Source of the DNA: an uncultured Bacteroides sp.
GTDB taxonomy: Bacteria > Bacteroidota > Bacteroidia > Bacteroidales > Bacteroidaceae
Length of the DNA: 64,000 nucleotides
Assembly: GCF_910585845.1 (NCBI RefSeq)
Contig: NZ_CAJUHF010000001.1
Location: 62,001-126,000 of the forward strand
Direction: 5' to 3'
Each line of letters begins with the position of its first letter. Positions within the stretch are counted from its first letter, which is position 1. Positions 16,923 to 26,729 of the stretch are shown piece after piece. The position numbers and the translations under genes were made by a program. A model generated the notes under the pieces. That model did no database searches. It was given only the letters and a program-made list of their open reading frames with translations, and was not told where the DNA came from.

Positions 16923-17255
16923 ATGGCACGGAATAACGGAACTTTCAGATACACCGCTTTGCCCCTTGAAGCAACGAGGGATGAAGCAACGGGATTTTAC
17001 ACGGACGATGATGCGCCCGTGTGGGTGAAAGGCTGTGAGTGTCAAGTGGAGAAATTCATACCTGCCAAGCAACGATTGGGAACGGACGGGCAAATGTATT
17101 CATACACCTTTGATGTGTTTTTACCATCCTACTTTGAGGGTGATTTGAGTATAGGCGCACGTGTGGAAGTGACTTTGGAGCGTGGAGGTGTGGATGAGTT
17201 CACCATTTCGGGAATAGATGATACAAACCCTAAATACATAGAGATATGGGGATAA
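16923..17255 (+). CDS. Head closure-like protein, 110 aa
   Basis: Beta-rich protein with an internal GQMYSYTFDVFLPSYFEGD segment, like SPP1 gp16-type head completion proteins. Start at 16923 is 1 bp after the previous stop. Role inferred from gene order. Confidence 0.58.
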   Translation: MARNNGTFRYTALPLEATRDEATGFYTDDDAPVWVKGCECQVEKFIPAKQRLGTDGQMYSYTFDVFLPSYFEGDLSIGARVEVTLERGGVDEFTISGIDDTNPKYIEIWG

Positions 17256-17716
17256 TGCCGATGTTTGACAAAGGGGCTATCTTAAACCCCGTGGCTGCTT
17301 TCCAAAAGCAACTTGAATTGGCTTTCGTAACCTTGTTAAAATACATGGGCGAAAAGCTGGCTAAGTATGCTAAGGATAGCCACAACTACCAAGACCAAAC
17401 GGGCAATTTAACCAACTCTATAGGCTATGCCGTGGTACAGAATAAGGAAATCGTTTACTATGGTGGGTCAGACCAGCCCGGAGAGGGTGCGAAAGCCATG
17501 TTGGAGGCTGCAATGAAGTATGCCGCCACGCTGCCAAACACTTTTTCCCTCATTATAGTAGCCGGAATGAATTATGCCGCCTACGTGGAAGCCAAAGGGT
17601 ACAACGTGATTCTACCTGCCGAACTGAAAGCCAAAAGCGAACTACCTGCCGAGATTAACAAGTTGGTGATGAAAGCTAATAAGAAAGCAATCGAATTATT
17701 CGGGAACGCAGCATGA
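17246..17716 (+). CDS. HK97 gp10-like tail completion protein, 156 aa
   Basis: Contains YQDQTGNLTNSIGYAVVQN and GMNYAAYVEAKGYNVI, the two landmarks of the gp10-like neck/tail completion family. Starts inside the previous gene's end (overlap 10 bp); later ATGs at 17255 and 17261 are possible starts. Confidence 0.75.
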   Translation: MGIMPMFDKGAILNPVAAFQKQLELAFVTLLKYMGEKLAKYAKDSHNYQDQTGNLTNSIGYAVVQNKEIVYYGGSDQPGEGAKAMLEAAMKYAATLPNTFSLIIVAGMNYAAYVEAKGYNVILPAELKAKSELPAEINKLVMKANKKAIELFGNAA

Positions 17717-18141
17717 TAACGACTGAGGAAATAGCAACAAGGATTTACGCCATGCTTCAAGCAAGCGAGGTGAAAAACTTCATTTCGGGTGTGATTGATT
17801 ACGAGCGTAACGACTACACCAAAGAGGATGTGATAATTGTCCCTCATACGATAGACGGTGAAGCATCCGTGCGCTACGGTCAGATAAACGTGAATATTCA
17901 TGTGCCGGATAAGGTGATAGCCAAAGGCAAGGGGAAAGCCGTTTACAGGACACATTTTAAGAGGCTCATAGAGATAAGGGCAAAGGTGGTTGAGGTGTTG
18001 AAAAACCATTATGAAAGTGGGAAAGGCTATAACTGGAACATAGGGCGGTTTAACCCACCGATTAAGGAGAAAGACCAAAACGAACATTTTGTTTCCCTTG
18101 CTTTGGAGCTTACAGTAAGAGAAAAGAGTATCAACCAATAA
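17713..18141 (+). CDS. Tail terminator-like protein, 142 aa
   Basis: Starts with the ATGA overlap of the preceding stop. Mixed alpha/beta protein with a central VRYGQINVNIHVPDKV strand pair, of the size and position of gpU-like tail terminators. No specific motif, so role comes from order. Confidence 0.6.
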   Translation: MITTEEIATRIYAMLQASEVKNFISGVIDYERNDYTKEDVIIVPHTIDGEASVRYGQINVNIHVPDKVIAKGKGKAVYRTHFKRLIEIRAKVVEVLKNHYESGKGYNWNIGRFNPPIKEKDQNEHFVSLALELTVREKSINQ

Positions 18142-18152
18142 AAATTAAGATT

Positions 18153-18662
18153 ATGCCGATTTTAGCAACAATGGGGTTGAAAAAGATTTATATCGCCCCT
18201 GCCAAAAGTGACGGAAATATGCCCGCAAAAGGCAATGAATGGCTTGATTTGGGCGATGTCTATCAAGACACTTGTAGTCTGAAAGACGATTCCCCGGAAA
18301 TCACGGAACACAAGTCGGAAACTTCAAGCAAGGTTATCACGCTTGTTGGTGAAACACCTACGGCTATTGAACTTTCCTTGATGGACCCGGATTTGACACA
18401 GCTTGCACGTTACTTCGGTGGAACACCTACCGGGGAAGATGGTAAGCGTGTTTGGATTCGTCCCAAGAAGTTGGAATACAAGGAATGGGCTATGTGGATT
18501 GAGCCGGAAGAGGGCTTGTTTGTCGGATGTGCCAATGTGCGTATCATCCCGACATTCGAAATTACCTATTCTTCAAAGGGTATCTGCCTTGTGCCTATGA
18601 CTATCAAGTTCCAATCAAACTTGCAAGCAAGCGAGGAAATGAGCGACCCAACAGTAGCATGA
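18153..18662 (+). CDS. Major tail (tube) protein, 169 aa
   Basis: Beta-rich, with WLDLGDVYQDTCSLKDDSPEIT, EHKSETSSKVITL and FEITYSSKGICLVPMTIKF, patterns seen in Bacteroides siphophage tube proteins. It precedes a weak terminator and the tail chaperone, the standard order. Probably forms the tail tube hexamers. Confidence 0.75.
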   Translation: MPILATMGLKKIYIAPAKSDGNMPAKGNEWLDLGDVYQDTCSLKDDSPEITEHKSETSSKVITLVGETPTAIELSLMDPDLTQLARYFGGTPTGEDGKRVWIRPKKLEYKEWAMWIEPEEGLFVGCANVRIIPTFEITYSSKGICLVPMTIKFQSNLQASEEMSDPTVA

Positions 18663-18685
18663 CACTGAAAAAGTCTGAGAACCGA

Positions 18686-18716
18686 TAGCCTCCTATCCCC
18701 GGATGGGGGGCTTTTT
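18686..18716 (+). terminator. Probable partial terminator after tail tube gene
   Basis: AGCCTCC pairs with GGGGGCT, followed by TTTTT. Such leaky terminators often follow highly expressed tube genes; read-through is needed for downstream tail genes. Confidence 0.65.
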
Positions 18717-18730
18717 AACTTTTAAGACAA

Positions 18731-19387
18731 ATGGAACAACTGAATAATGAACGTGAATTGACCCGTGAAGAACGCTTGGAAATCGAAGAAAAGGCGATAC
18801 AGGCACTTGTGAACATGGGAGTGAAATTCAATGTACCGCTTAAAATTAACCCGGTAAAACCGCCACGCTTCATCCGTTGGTGGAATAAGCATTTTCCGAA
18901 CCATGTAAGGATGTGGCGTGACAAACGTATTCCCAAAGGCTGGGATGTGTCCGAAACAGAAGTACCCAATGCCGCTTTGCAAACTATGGAGCGTGTATAT
19001 ATGCGCCACTTCCATTTGAAGCCTCTTTATTTGGGTACGATGGATTGTTTGAGGCGGTTGTATCTGAATATAGAATACGATGAGGAAAAGATACAAGCCG
19101 AACCCATACAGGAAAGCAAACGCCTTTTCAAGTATATTCCTCTGATGGCTGAGATTGCAGCCGTAGCCGTGCTTAACAATCCCGTGGTAGCTGACCCCTC
19201 TAAAGACAAAGAGGTGAAAGCCTTGAAAGCGTTTTTCATGGAACACCTTACATCTACCCGGCTTGAAAAGCTGGCAGACGTGATAAGCCAAATGATGAAT
19301 CCCGGGGGTTTTACGTCCTCTATTCGGTCAATACGGGAGATAGGAACGACCAATCCGAAGAAACTCAAAGCAAACCGAGTAGAGTAA
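18731..19387 (+). CDS. Tail assembly chaperone, short form (218 aa)
   Basis: Equivalent of lambda gpG: a soluble chaperone that binds the tape measure before tube assembly. Features: charged N-terminal helix, then LNNPVVADPSKDKEVKALK and a helical C-terminus. It sits between tube and tape measure. The slippery heptamer GGGTTTT (19306-19312, read G GGT TTT) allows a -1 shift into a second open frame. Confidence 0.78.
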   Translation: MEQLNNERELTREERLEIEEKAIQALVNMGVKFNVPLKINPVKPPRFIRWWNKHFPNHVRMWRDKRIPKGWDVSETEVPNAALQTMERVYMRHFHLKPLYLGTMDCLRRLYLNIEYDEEKIQAEPIQESKRLFKYIPLMAEIAAVAVLNNPVVADPSKDKEVKALKAFFMEHLTSTRLEKLADVISQMMNPGGFTSSIRSIREIGTTNPKKLKANRVE

Positions 19388-19620
19388 TCGGGCTAAATAG
19401 CCCGTGGGGTAATCGTGGGGAAATTATCAAGTCCTTTGGCTGGACTTACGATTATCTGCTTTGGGGTATCAGTTGGCTAAACGTACAAATCATGCTGGCA
19501 GATGCGGCACGTGTGGAACAAGAGCCGGAGCAAACGGACGGAAACAAAGATGGTGGGAAGCCGCCTGTACAGCTAAAGACAAAGGATGATATTAAGAATT
19601 ATCTGAAAGGAATAATGTAA
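18731..19620 (+). CDS. Tail assembly chaperone, -1 frameshift form (~296 aa)
   Basis: After slipping at GGGTTTT (19306-19312), translation continues with YVLYSVNTGDRND... through SFGWTYDYLLWGISWLNVQI and stops at TAA 19618-19620. The -1 frame is open from upstream of the slip to that stop. The tail is equivalent to the gpT part of lambda gpG-GT. Its stop overlaps the tape-measure start (TAATG). There is no other gene between 19388 and 19619, and the residues read like real protein. Efficiency is not known. Confidence 0.75.
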
Positions 19621-22600
19621 TGGATAATATAAACGGAGCGTTGGCGTTCAAAGCCACCCTTGATATAAATGATTTCAACGTGTCGGCACAAGCGATGGAA
19701 AGGAGTATCAAACAGGTTTCATCCACAGCCGTATCGGAATCGTCTGTGATGGATAACTCCATTCAGAGCTTTGCGCAAAATGGGGCGAAATACATTGTTT
19801 CCTACCTCGTTGGGCAGGGTATGGGGACTTTGCTTCAAAGTATCGTGCAAACACGTGGGCAGTTTCAACAGTTGGAAATTGCCTTTACAACCATGCTCAA
19901 AAGTGGTACGCAAGCAAAGGGCTTGATGGATAGGCTTATTGATACAGCCGCCAAAACTCCGTTTGACCTTTCGGGCATTGCGAGTAGTGCCAAACAGATG
20001 CTTGCTTACGGCTCAACCGTGGATAATGTGGTGGATGAGCTGGTAATGCTTGGTAACGTGGCTTCGGGCGTGGGTGCGCCACTACAGGATATTGCCTACC
20101 TCTATGGAACGCTACGGACACAAGGCAGGGCATTTACCGTGGATATTAGGCAGTTTGCCGGGCGTGGTATTCCCATCTATGAGGAACTGGCTAAAGTGCT
20201 TGGCGTAACCAAAGATGAAGTTTCCAACCTTGTAACGGAGGGTAAGGTTGGCTTTGCGGAAGTAGAAAAGGCTTTCCAAAACATGACGGGTAAAGCCGGG
20301 ACTTACTACAACCTCATGCAAGAACAAAGCAAGTCCCTAACGGGTATGATTTCCAACATGGGTGATGCGTGGGAACAATCGTTAAACAAGTTGGGTGCGG
20401 ATAACCAAGATGTTTTTGCCGGAGCTATTGAAAGTGCTACCTATATGGCAGAGCATTTGGATGATATTTTGCGTATTTTGAAAGCCGTTGCTATAGGCTA
20501 TGGAAGCGTGAAAGCCGCTATTGTACTGAATACATTAGCCACAAAGGGATATACGGGCGTTGCTCTTTTGGATAACACGGCAAGGCAGGCTAAGATTTCC
20601 TTAATGAAGTTGGAAGCCGTTGCTACTGGGCAGATGGTAGCTCAGACAAAAGCGATGGTTGCAGCCCAAAACAGCCATGTCGCAGCATTGCAAGCGCAAC
20701 TGACGGTAGAGGAACACGCCAACATGGTAAAGCAGTTACGCATTGCCACCATTCAACAAATGCTTACCATCCAACAAGCAGAATACCTTTCCAATTTGAA
20801 TCTAACGGCTTCTTCTGCCAATTATGAGGCGGTGGCTCTGAGTGTTCTTACCGTTGAACAAAAGCAAGCTCTAAGCAAGTTAGACTTGTCGGCTAAAAGT
20901 GCCGTGTATCGTGCCGCTTTGGAAAATGAGGTTGCCGTTAAGACACAAAACAGTGCGGCTACCTTAAATGCCATGCGTACCGATGTCAAGGCAGCAGCCG
21001 TAAAGATGGAATCGGCACGGGCTGATGCACTGGCGGCAAAGGCGGCTGTAGAACGTGCCTATTTGGAAGTGTACAGGGCACAACAGACTGGGAACGCTGA
21101 AAAGATAGCCATTGCCACTAAGAAGATGGAGGCAGCGGAGGATAACGCAGCTATCGCACGAAAGACGGCTTTAGCCACCCAATCCGATTTTTACGCAAAG
21201 AAAAAACTACTTGAAGCTACAGCCACCAAGCAATCCACAGCCGCTTCCGTGGCAGATACTACGGCAAAGACAACACAAGGGGCTGTAACTTCCGTACTGA
21301 CTGCAATCACGACAAAAGCAACGGTAGCGGTGAAAGCTCTTTGGGCTTCCATGATGAGCAATCCTATCGGCTGGGTAATGGGATTGATAGGTGCATTAGT
21401 CAGTGTAATTACTCTTTTTACGGGCAAACAAAAAGAAGCGACCACGGCAACGGGTGAATTTCAAGATACCACGAAAAAAGAGATTGACGATTTGAATTTA
21501 CTTTTTGCCGTATTGCAAAATACGGAGAAAGGAACTCAAACACATAAAAATACGATTGAAAAAATCAATGCCGTATGTAAACAATATAATAAGACATTGC
21601 TTGATGAAAACGCTACACTTGATTTACAGCGTCTTAAATATGAGGAATTGACTACAGCCATTCAGCAAACTACAGCCGAAAAAATCAAGGCTAAATATAC
21701 CGAACAAGCTATGCAAGAACTGGTACAAAGCCAAACGGATGCACTTGATAAGCTGAAAGAGAATGCCGAAGATGCAACCTACAAAGAAATTCAAGAAGTT
21801 ATGGAAACCACCCCGGAGGGTGTAACCGTTATGATGAATAAGGTTGTTGATGTGGCTTCAAGTTCTATTCGTGGAGCTTCGGGGGCTGTATGGGATGCGG
21901 TAGAATCTATGGCGGTAGAATCCGCAAACCAATTGAAAGGGCTAACAGGTCAAGCCTATACCGATGCGTTCAATAACTCATTAAACAGCATTGTTTCACA
22001 AGTCAAGCAAAGTACAAGTGCGACTGATAAAGAAATGGATGCTTTCAAAAGTAACATAAAAACATATCTTGAAAGTATTGTACAATCAGCAAAAAAGGCG
22101 GATGAAACCATAGGCAAGGTGAATAAGGAATTAGAAGCGTTCATTGCTCCGAAAGATACGACTTCTGTAACAGAAAGTACCGACTATGTGGCTATGTCGT
22201 TTAACGAGCTGGATAAGAAAATAGGTGAAACTCAGAAAAGTATTGATACCCTCAATGCCAAAAAGGTAAAGGTGGAAGCCGATAATACCCAACTGAAAGA
22301 GTTGAAAGACTTGTTGGATAAATTGAATGGTGCTGTAAACACCAAGACTACAAACCTTAACACGGAAAAGGGAATATCAGACCGTATCAAGCAGCTTAAA
22401 GATTTGCGTGAAGCTGCCATTATCGGTAGTTCTGACTATAAGAGCTATGATACGCAAATAAAGAAGTTGGAAGCCCGTTTACCCAAGCATACCACGGGGG
22501 ATAAAGCGGATAGTGCCGCCAAGCAACTACGTGAAAGGCAACTTGAAGCTGACCGCAAATTGGAGGCTGACCGTATTGCAGTCTTGGAAGAGGGCTACGA

Positions 22601-25031
22601 AAAACGCAAGCGCACCCTTTCGCTCCAACACAAGGAGGCATTGGATAATATAGACAAAGAGGAAAAGGCTTTGGCTAAAGCTCGTAAGGATGCCGGAAAA
22701 GGTGGCTTATCTAAGTCTGAAAAGGACGGCTTCGATGAAAGGCGAACACTTGAAAACAAGAAATATGACAAAGCCCAAAACAAACTCTTTGACGGTGAAA
22801 TAGAGTACAAGAAACAGCAATATGCCTTGTATTTCCGTTGGGTGCGTAACATGGGCGAAGATGTAGCCAATACCCAATTTGCCACGCTTTTAAAAGGCGG
22901 TAAATCGTACAAGGAGTATGTGGAAAATGAAATCAAGGCTCTAAAGGATAAACAACAAGCCGGAACACTCACAGAGGGAGAAAGTAACCAACTTATTTCC
23001 CTTAATATGCAATACAATGAAATCACGGGGGCAAAGTCCGCTATGGATTCTTTCAAGGAATCTGTATCTAAGACCATTCAGCAAGCCCAAACACTTGCCG
23101 AGAAGTTGGAAGCCATAGCCGATGCAAAAGAGAAGCTGGCTAATGGAAGTTCCGGGCTTGTGGGTGCTGACGAAAAAGCGGAAGCCACTTTATTTGTTTC
23201 AGAAGAAGATGAAAAGTTACAGGAAGAAGTACAGCAAAAGATACTTTCCTCTTACAGAACCTTTGAGGAACAAAGAAATGACATCCAAAAGGAATACGCC
23301 TTGCTGCGTGCTGCCGCTCAAAAGACGGGCGACCAAGAACGGATTAACCAAGTAAACAAGTCGGAGGCAGAAGCGTTAAGCACCCTTACCGCCAATATGT
23401 TAAAGCAATCGGATAGTTGGAAGAAGTTATTTGGCGATTTGGATAGCCTTTCTGTAGCTGAAATAGATAAGTTGGTGGCTGATATTGAAACAAAGCTAAA
23501 AGATGCGGATTTGAAACTGAATCCCGTAGATTACCGTGCTTTGATTGATAGTTTGAATCAAGCAAAGGAAACGCTTATTTCAAAGAATCCTTTTAAGGCT
23601 TTAGGCACGTTCTATGATGATTACATTGAAGCCAAAAAGAAGCTGGCAGAAGCCAAAGCGAATGTTGCTGCCGGAAAGGGTACGGATGAGGATGTGAAAA
23701 AGGCAGAGGCTGACATGAAGAAAGCCGCCAAAGGCGTAACCAAGTCCATTGAAACGATTACCGATACGGCTACCACGTGCGGCAATGCCATTGCATCCAT
23801 GTTTTCTGATTTGGGACAGGATGATTTGGCAAACGGCTTAGGCACTGCAATGGAGTTGTTCGGGCAGTTGGGCAATGCCGCCGCCTCTGTAGGTAAAATG
23901 ATGAGCGGTGACATATTGGGAGGCGTTACGGGTATGGTAAGTGCCGTTACTTCTGTAGTGGGCATATTTGCCAAATTGCATGATTCCAAGTATGAGAAGA
24001 AAATTCAAAATCTGCAAAAGGAAATAGATGCGCTGGAACAATCCTACAACCGTTTGGAACGAGCCTACAATAATACTTATTGGGTGTTCAATGATAGCCA
24101 ACGTGAAGCCTACGAAAAGAATATCCAACTGATTAACGACCAAATACGGGCTTTGGAACAAGAAGCCAATATAGCAAAGAAGAATTGGGATTTTGCCCGT
24201 TACGCTCAACTCAACAAGGAGATTAAGGAACTCAACAAACAGTTGAAGAATGCGGAAGAAAACGGAGATATGTTTTCTATCTATGAGGCTCAGAAAAAGA
24301 ACCTCAAACAGCAACAAGAGGATTTAAGAAAGCAAATTCAAGCTGAAAAGGATAAGAAGAAAACCGATAACGGAAAAATCCAACAGTGGAACGAGCAAAT
24401 AGAATCCATTACCCAACAGATAGAGGATTTGGATAGGTCAATGATGGAAACGCTTGCCGGAACGGATGTAAAAACCGCCATTGATGAATTTGCCGATGCG
24501 TTGGTAGATGCTTATTGCAAAGGTGAGGATGCAGCGGAAGCATTGGGCGAAAAGACAAAAGAAGTCCTTAAAAAAGCGGTTGTGGAAGCGTTGAAACGTG
24601 AGTTTTTGGCAAAGGGAATCAATGATGCCGTTCTCTATTTGGGAGAATCCATGAAAGACGGGAAACTGACCGATGTAGAGAAGCGAGAATTTGAAAGGAT
24701 GGTGAACGCTGCCGGGGATTTGTTCAATTCCGCATTGGAGGGTATTGGTGATTGGATTAAGGATGTGGAGGAAGAAACCGTACAGCAAGACCCCCTTACG
24801 GGTGCGGTTACTTCCATGAGTGAGGAAACGGGCGGTGTGATAGCCGGGCGGTTGAATGCCTTTGTCATAAACCAAAGCGACCAAACCTCTATTATGAGGC
24901 AGGCACTTGTTTACCAAGCAGAAATAGCCGCCAACACGAAGTTGAGTGCATCAGAGCTGACGGAGATTAAAACTACTTTGAAGCGCATTGAAAATAAAGA
25001 TAGTTCACTTTTATCACAAGGAATAGCATAG
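19620..25031 (+). CDS. Tail tape measure protein, 1803 aa
   Basis: The longest gene; its helical length sets tail length (roughly 0.15 nm per residue gives a tail of about 270 nm, by analogy). N-terminal tape-measure domain (residues ~65-240) includes FQQLEIAFTTMLKSG, FDLSGIASSAKQMLAYG, and RQFAGRGIPIYEELAK. A transmembrane-like stretch occurs near 575-600 (MMSNPIGWVMGLIGALVSVI). Several coiled coils follow, and a glycine-rich hydrophobic stretch near 1390-1445. The start overlaps the frameshifted chaperone stop. Confidence 0.93.
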   Translation: MDNINGALAFKATLDINDFNVSAQAMERSIKQVSSTAVSESSVMDNSIQSFAQNGAKYIVSYLVGQGMGTLLQSIVQTRGQFQQLEIAFTTMLKSGTQAKGLMDRLIDTAAKTPFDLSGIASSAKQMLAYGSTVDNVVDELVMLGNVASGVGAPLQDIAYLYGTLRTQGRAFTVDIRQFAGRGIPIYEELAKVLGVTKDEVSNLVTEGKVGFAEVEKAFQNMTGKAGTYYNLMQEQSKSLTGMISNMGDAWEQSLNKLGADNQDVFAGAIESATYMAEHLDDILRILKAVAIGYGSVKAAIVLNTLATKGYTGVALLDNTARQAKISLMKLEAVATGQMVAQTKAMVAAQNSHVAALQAQLTVEEHANMVKQLRIATIQQMLTIQQAEYLSNLNLTASSANYEAVALSVLTVEQKQALSKLDLSAKSAVYRAALENEVAVKTQNSAATLNAMRTDVKAAAVKMESARADALAAKAAVERAYLEVYRAQQTGNAEKIAIATKKMEAAEDNAAIARKTALATQSDFYAKKKLLEATATKQSTAASVADTTAKTTQGAVTSVLTAITTKATVAVKALWASMMSNPIGWVMGLIGALVSVITLFTGKQKEATTATGEFQDTTKKEIDDLNLLFAVLQNTEKGTQTHKNTIEKINAVCKQYNKTLLDENATLDLQRLKYEELTTAIQQTTAEKIKAKYTEQAMQELVQSQTDALDKLKENAEDATYKEIQEVMETTPEGVTVMMNKVVDVASSSIRGASGAVWDAVESMAVESANQLKGLTGQAYTDAFNNSLNSIVSQVKQSTSATDKEMDAFKSNIKTYLESIVQSAKKADETIGKVNKELEAFIAPKDTTSVTESTDYVAMSFNELDKKIGETQKSIDTLNAKKVKVEADNTQLKELKDLLDKLNGAVNTKTTNLNTEKGISDRIKQLKDLREAAIIGSSDYKSYDTQIKKLEARLPKHTTGDKADSAAKQLRERQLEADRKLEADRIAVLEEGYEKRKRTLSLQHKEALDNIDKEEKALAKARKDAGKGGLSKSEKDGFDERRTLENKKYDKAQNKLFDGEIEYKKQQYALYFRWVRNMGEDVANTQFATLLKGGKSYKEYVENEIKALKDKQQAGTLTEGESNQLISLNMQYNEITGAKSAMDSFKESVSKTIQQAQTLAEKLEAIADAKEKLANGSSGLVGADEKAEATLFVSEEDEKLQEEVQQKILSSYRTFEEQRNDIQKEYALLRAAAQKTGDQERINQVNKSEAEALSTLTANMLKQSDSWKKLFGDLDSLSVAEIDKLVADIETKLKDADLKLNPVDYRALIDSLNQAKETLISKNPFKALGTFYDDYIEAKKKLAEAKANVAAGKGTDEDVKKAEADMKKAAKGVTKSIETITDTATTCGNAIASMFSDLGQDDLANGLGTAMELFGQLGNAAASVGKMMSGDILGGVTGMVSAVTSVVGIFAKLHDSKYEKKIQNLQKEIDALEQSYNRLERAYNNTYWVFNDSQREAYEKNIQLINDQIRALEQEANIAKKNWDFARYAQLNKEIKELNKQLKNAEENGDMFSIYEAQKKNLKQQQEDLRKQIQAEKDKKKTDNGKIQQWNEQIESITQQIEDLDRSMMETLAGTDVKTAIDEFADALVDAYCKGEDAAEALGEKTKEVLKKAVVEALKREFLAKGINDAVLYLGESMKDGKLTDVEKREFERMVNAAGDLFNSALEGIGDWIKDVEEETVQQDPLTGAVTSMSEETGGVIAGRLNAFVINQSDQTSIMRQALVYQAEIAANTKLSASELTEIKTTLKRIENKDSSLLSQGIA

Positions 25032-25033
25032 TT

Positions 25034-25543
25034 ATGGAACTGGTACAACAACTTAAAGAGGATGGCAAGGCAAAGGGGCTTTGCCGGATGTGGCAAATGA
25101 AGCTAAGAACGGGGCTTGACTATGAGCAACTGATACAGCTTTACATTAAGGGCATAGATTTCTGTATATCGGAGAATTACCCCACGCTTGACTTTATACG
25201 GGAACACTTCAAAGGCAAATGCGAGGTTTACGGGGTGTTTGTGGATGATGAGGTTACGGATAAGGTGAATTTACCCGATGTGGTGCTGAATGGTGACTGC
25301 AAAGCTATGTTGGAGTATGACGGCTATTCTGTTTCACGGGTATATGCACGGCATGATTCCCATAGTGCCGTAAACGTGTCGGACAATGCGATTGTTACCA
25401 TAGACGCTTTCGATAACTCGTATCTGTATGTGGCGGTAGCCGGAACGGATGCAAAGGTGCTTGTGAATCTGTATGGCAATGCCAAAGCGGATATAGAGGG
25501 AGTGGGGATAGAAGTTAGACAAATGAATAAAAATACTTACTGA
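25034..25543 (+). CDS. Tail-associated beta-helix-like protein, 169 aa
   Basis: First ~80 residues are helical (RMWQMKLRTGLDYEQLIQLY). The rest has short repeating strands (DGYSVSRVYARHDSHSAVNV, NAIVTIDAFDNSYLYVAVAG) resembling a small right-handed beta-helix or bactofilin-like fold. In many Bacteroides siphophages this slot follows the tape measure. Role unknown, perhaps distal tail. Confidence 0.65.
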   Translation: MELVQQLKEDGKAKGLCRMWQMKLRTGLDYEQLIQLYIKGIDFCISENYPTLDFIREHFKGKCEVYGVFVDDEVTDKVNLPDVVLNGDCKAMLEYDGYSVSRVYARHDSHSAVNVSDNAIVTIDAFDNSYLYVAVAGTDAKVLVNLYGNAKADIEGVGIEVRQMNKNTY

Positions 25544-25544
25544 T

Positions 25545-26729
25545 ATGGATAAGAACATGATTTTACACCTGCCTTTCGATGACCCGGACGGTAGTATAGC
25601 TTACGACTTTTCACAGTACCGCAACGATGCCACCTTATCGGATGGTGCGGATTTTTCTAAGAAATCTAAAGTGGGTAAATCACTTGCTTTGAATGGTACG
25701 GGCGAATGCGAAACAGCTCGTTCCATACCCTTTAGCGGTAATTTTACACTTTGTTTTTGGGTGCTGCCTGTTTCTCAAAAGTTAGGCTGGGTGCTGAATA
25801 TGCCCGGTATAGACAATTATAAAGAGCAATGGCTTGATGTAATGCCCGATGGCTGGATTTTCTTTGCTTTCGTTAAGTCCGGCAATATGTTTACCGTCTA
25901 TGAGAACACGACCCGGATATTCAGTGAAATATTACCAAAGACACCAACGGGGCTTTCCATCAACGACCAATCACTTTTTGGGACGAAAGCCTTGCTGGAC
26001 GAAGTGAAACTGTTTGACGTGGCGAAAGAACCCCGTGAAATATTCGAGTTGCAGAAAGATACGGATGTGGAATATTTCATAGACGGAAAGAACTTCAAGG
26101 AGTTTGGGGTATTCGTTTCCAAAAGTGCCGGATTGGTTGGACGGTTGGAGCGCAAAGAAGCCTTGCAAGTGAACTGGGACAATTACCACGGTATTGTAAG
26201 GGATAAGAAGCGACCACGCTACAAGGAACGCAACATTACGCTGGATTGCTTTATTGAGGCTTCGGGACGTGCCGCCTATGTGGAATGGGTAAACCTTTTC
26301 TTTTCCCAATTCGATGCGGAGGGGAACCACCGTTTGCGTGTGGACTATGACGGAAAGGCAAAGCCTTTGGTATATGAAGTGGAATTGCTGGATGAGGCAG
26401 ACCCGGAAAAGAGCTGGGGACAATATAGCAACGATTTGATGGTGGGTACATTCCGTTTAAAGCTGGTGGAAGATGAACCTGTGAAAAAAGTGCTTAGATA
26501 TATAGGTGGAACTGCAAACGGCAAGGCTACGATTACCGTCACTTCGTCCAAGCTGCTTAATATCTATTGGGGTGACGGCACGCACACTTACGATGTGTCC
26601 GGCAGCGAACAAACGATAGAACACACTTACGTTACACCCGGTGAATACGAGATAATCGTTTCGGGCGTGATTGAAGACATTGAAAAATTTGAAACCAATG
26701 CTATTGTGATATGGGAACTCTTGAAATAA
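25545..26729 (+). CDS. Distal tail protein with LamG-like and PKD-like domains, 394 aa
   Basis: Residues ~5-165 form a LamG/concanavalin-like lectin domain (LHLPFDDPDGSIAYDFSQYR, GNFTLCFWVLP, ALLDEVKLFD). Residues ~170-310 resemble a distal tail (Dit-like) segment with NITLDCFIEASGRAAYVEW. The C-terminus is PKD-like (YWGDGTHTYDVS, HTYVTPGEYEIIVSG). Likely part of the baseplate with carbohydrate binding. Overlaps the next gene by 19 bp. Confidence 0.72.
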   Translation: MDKNMILHLPFDDPDGSIAYDFSQYRNDATLSDGADFSKKSKVGKSLALNGTGECETARSIPFSGNFTLCFWVLPVSQKLGWVLNMPGIDNYKEQWLDVMPDGWIFFAFVKSGNMFTVYENTTRIFSEILPKTPTGLSINDQSLFGTKALLDEVKLFDVAKEPREIFELQKDTDVEYFIDGKNFKEFGVFVSKSAGLVGRLERKEALQVNWDNYHGIVRDKKRPRYKERNITLDCFIEASGRAAYVEWVNLFFSQFDAEGNHRLRVDYDGKAKPLVYEVELLDEADPEKSWGQYSNDLMVGTFRLKLVEDEPVKKVLRYIGGTANGKATITVTSSKLLNIYWGDGTHTYDVSGSEQTIEHTYVTPGEYEIIVSGVIEDIEKFETNAIVIWELLK

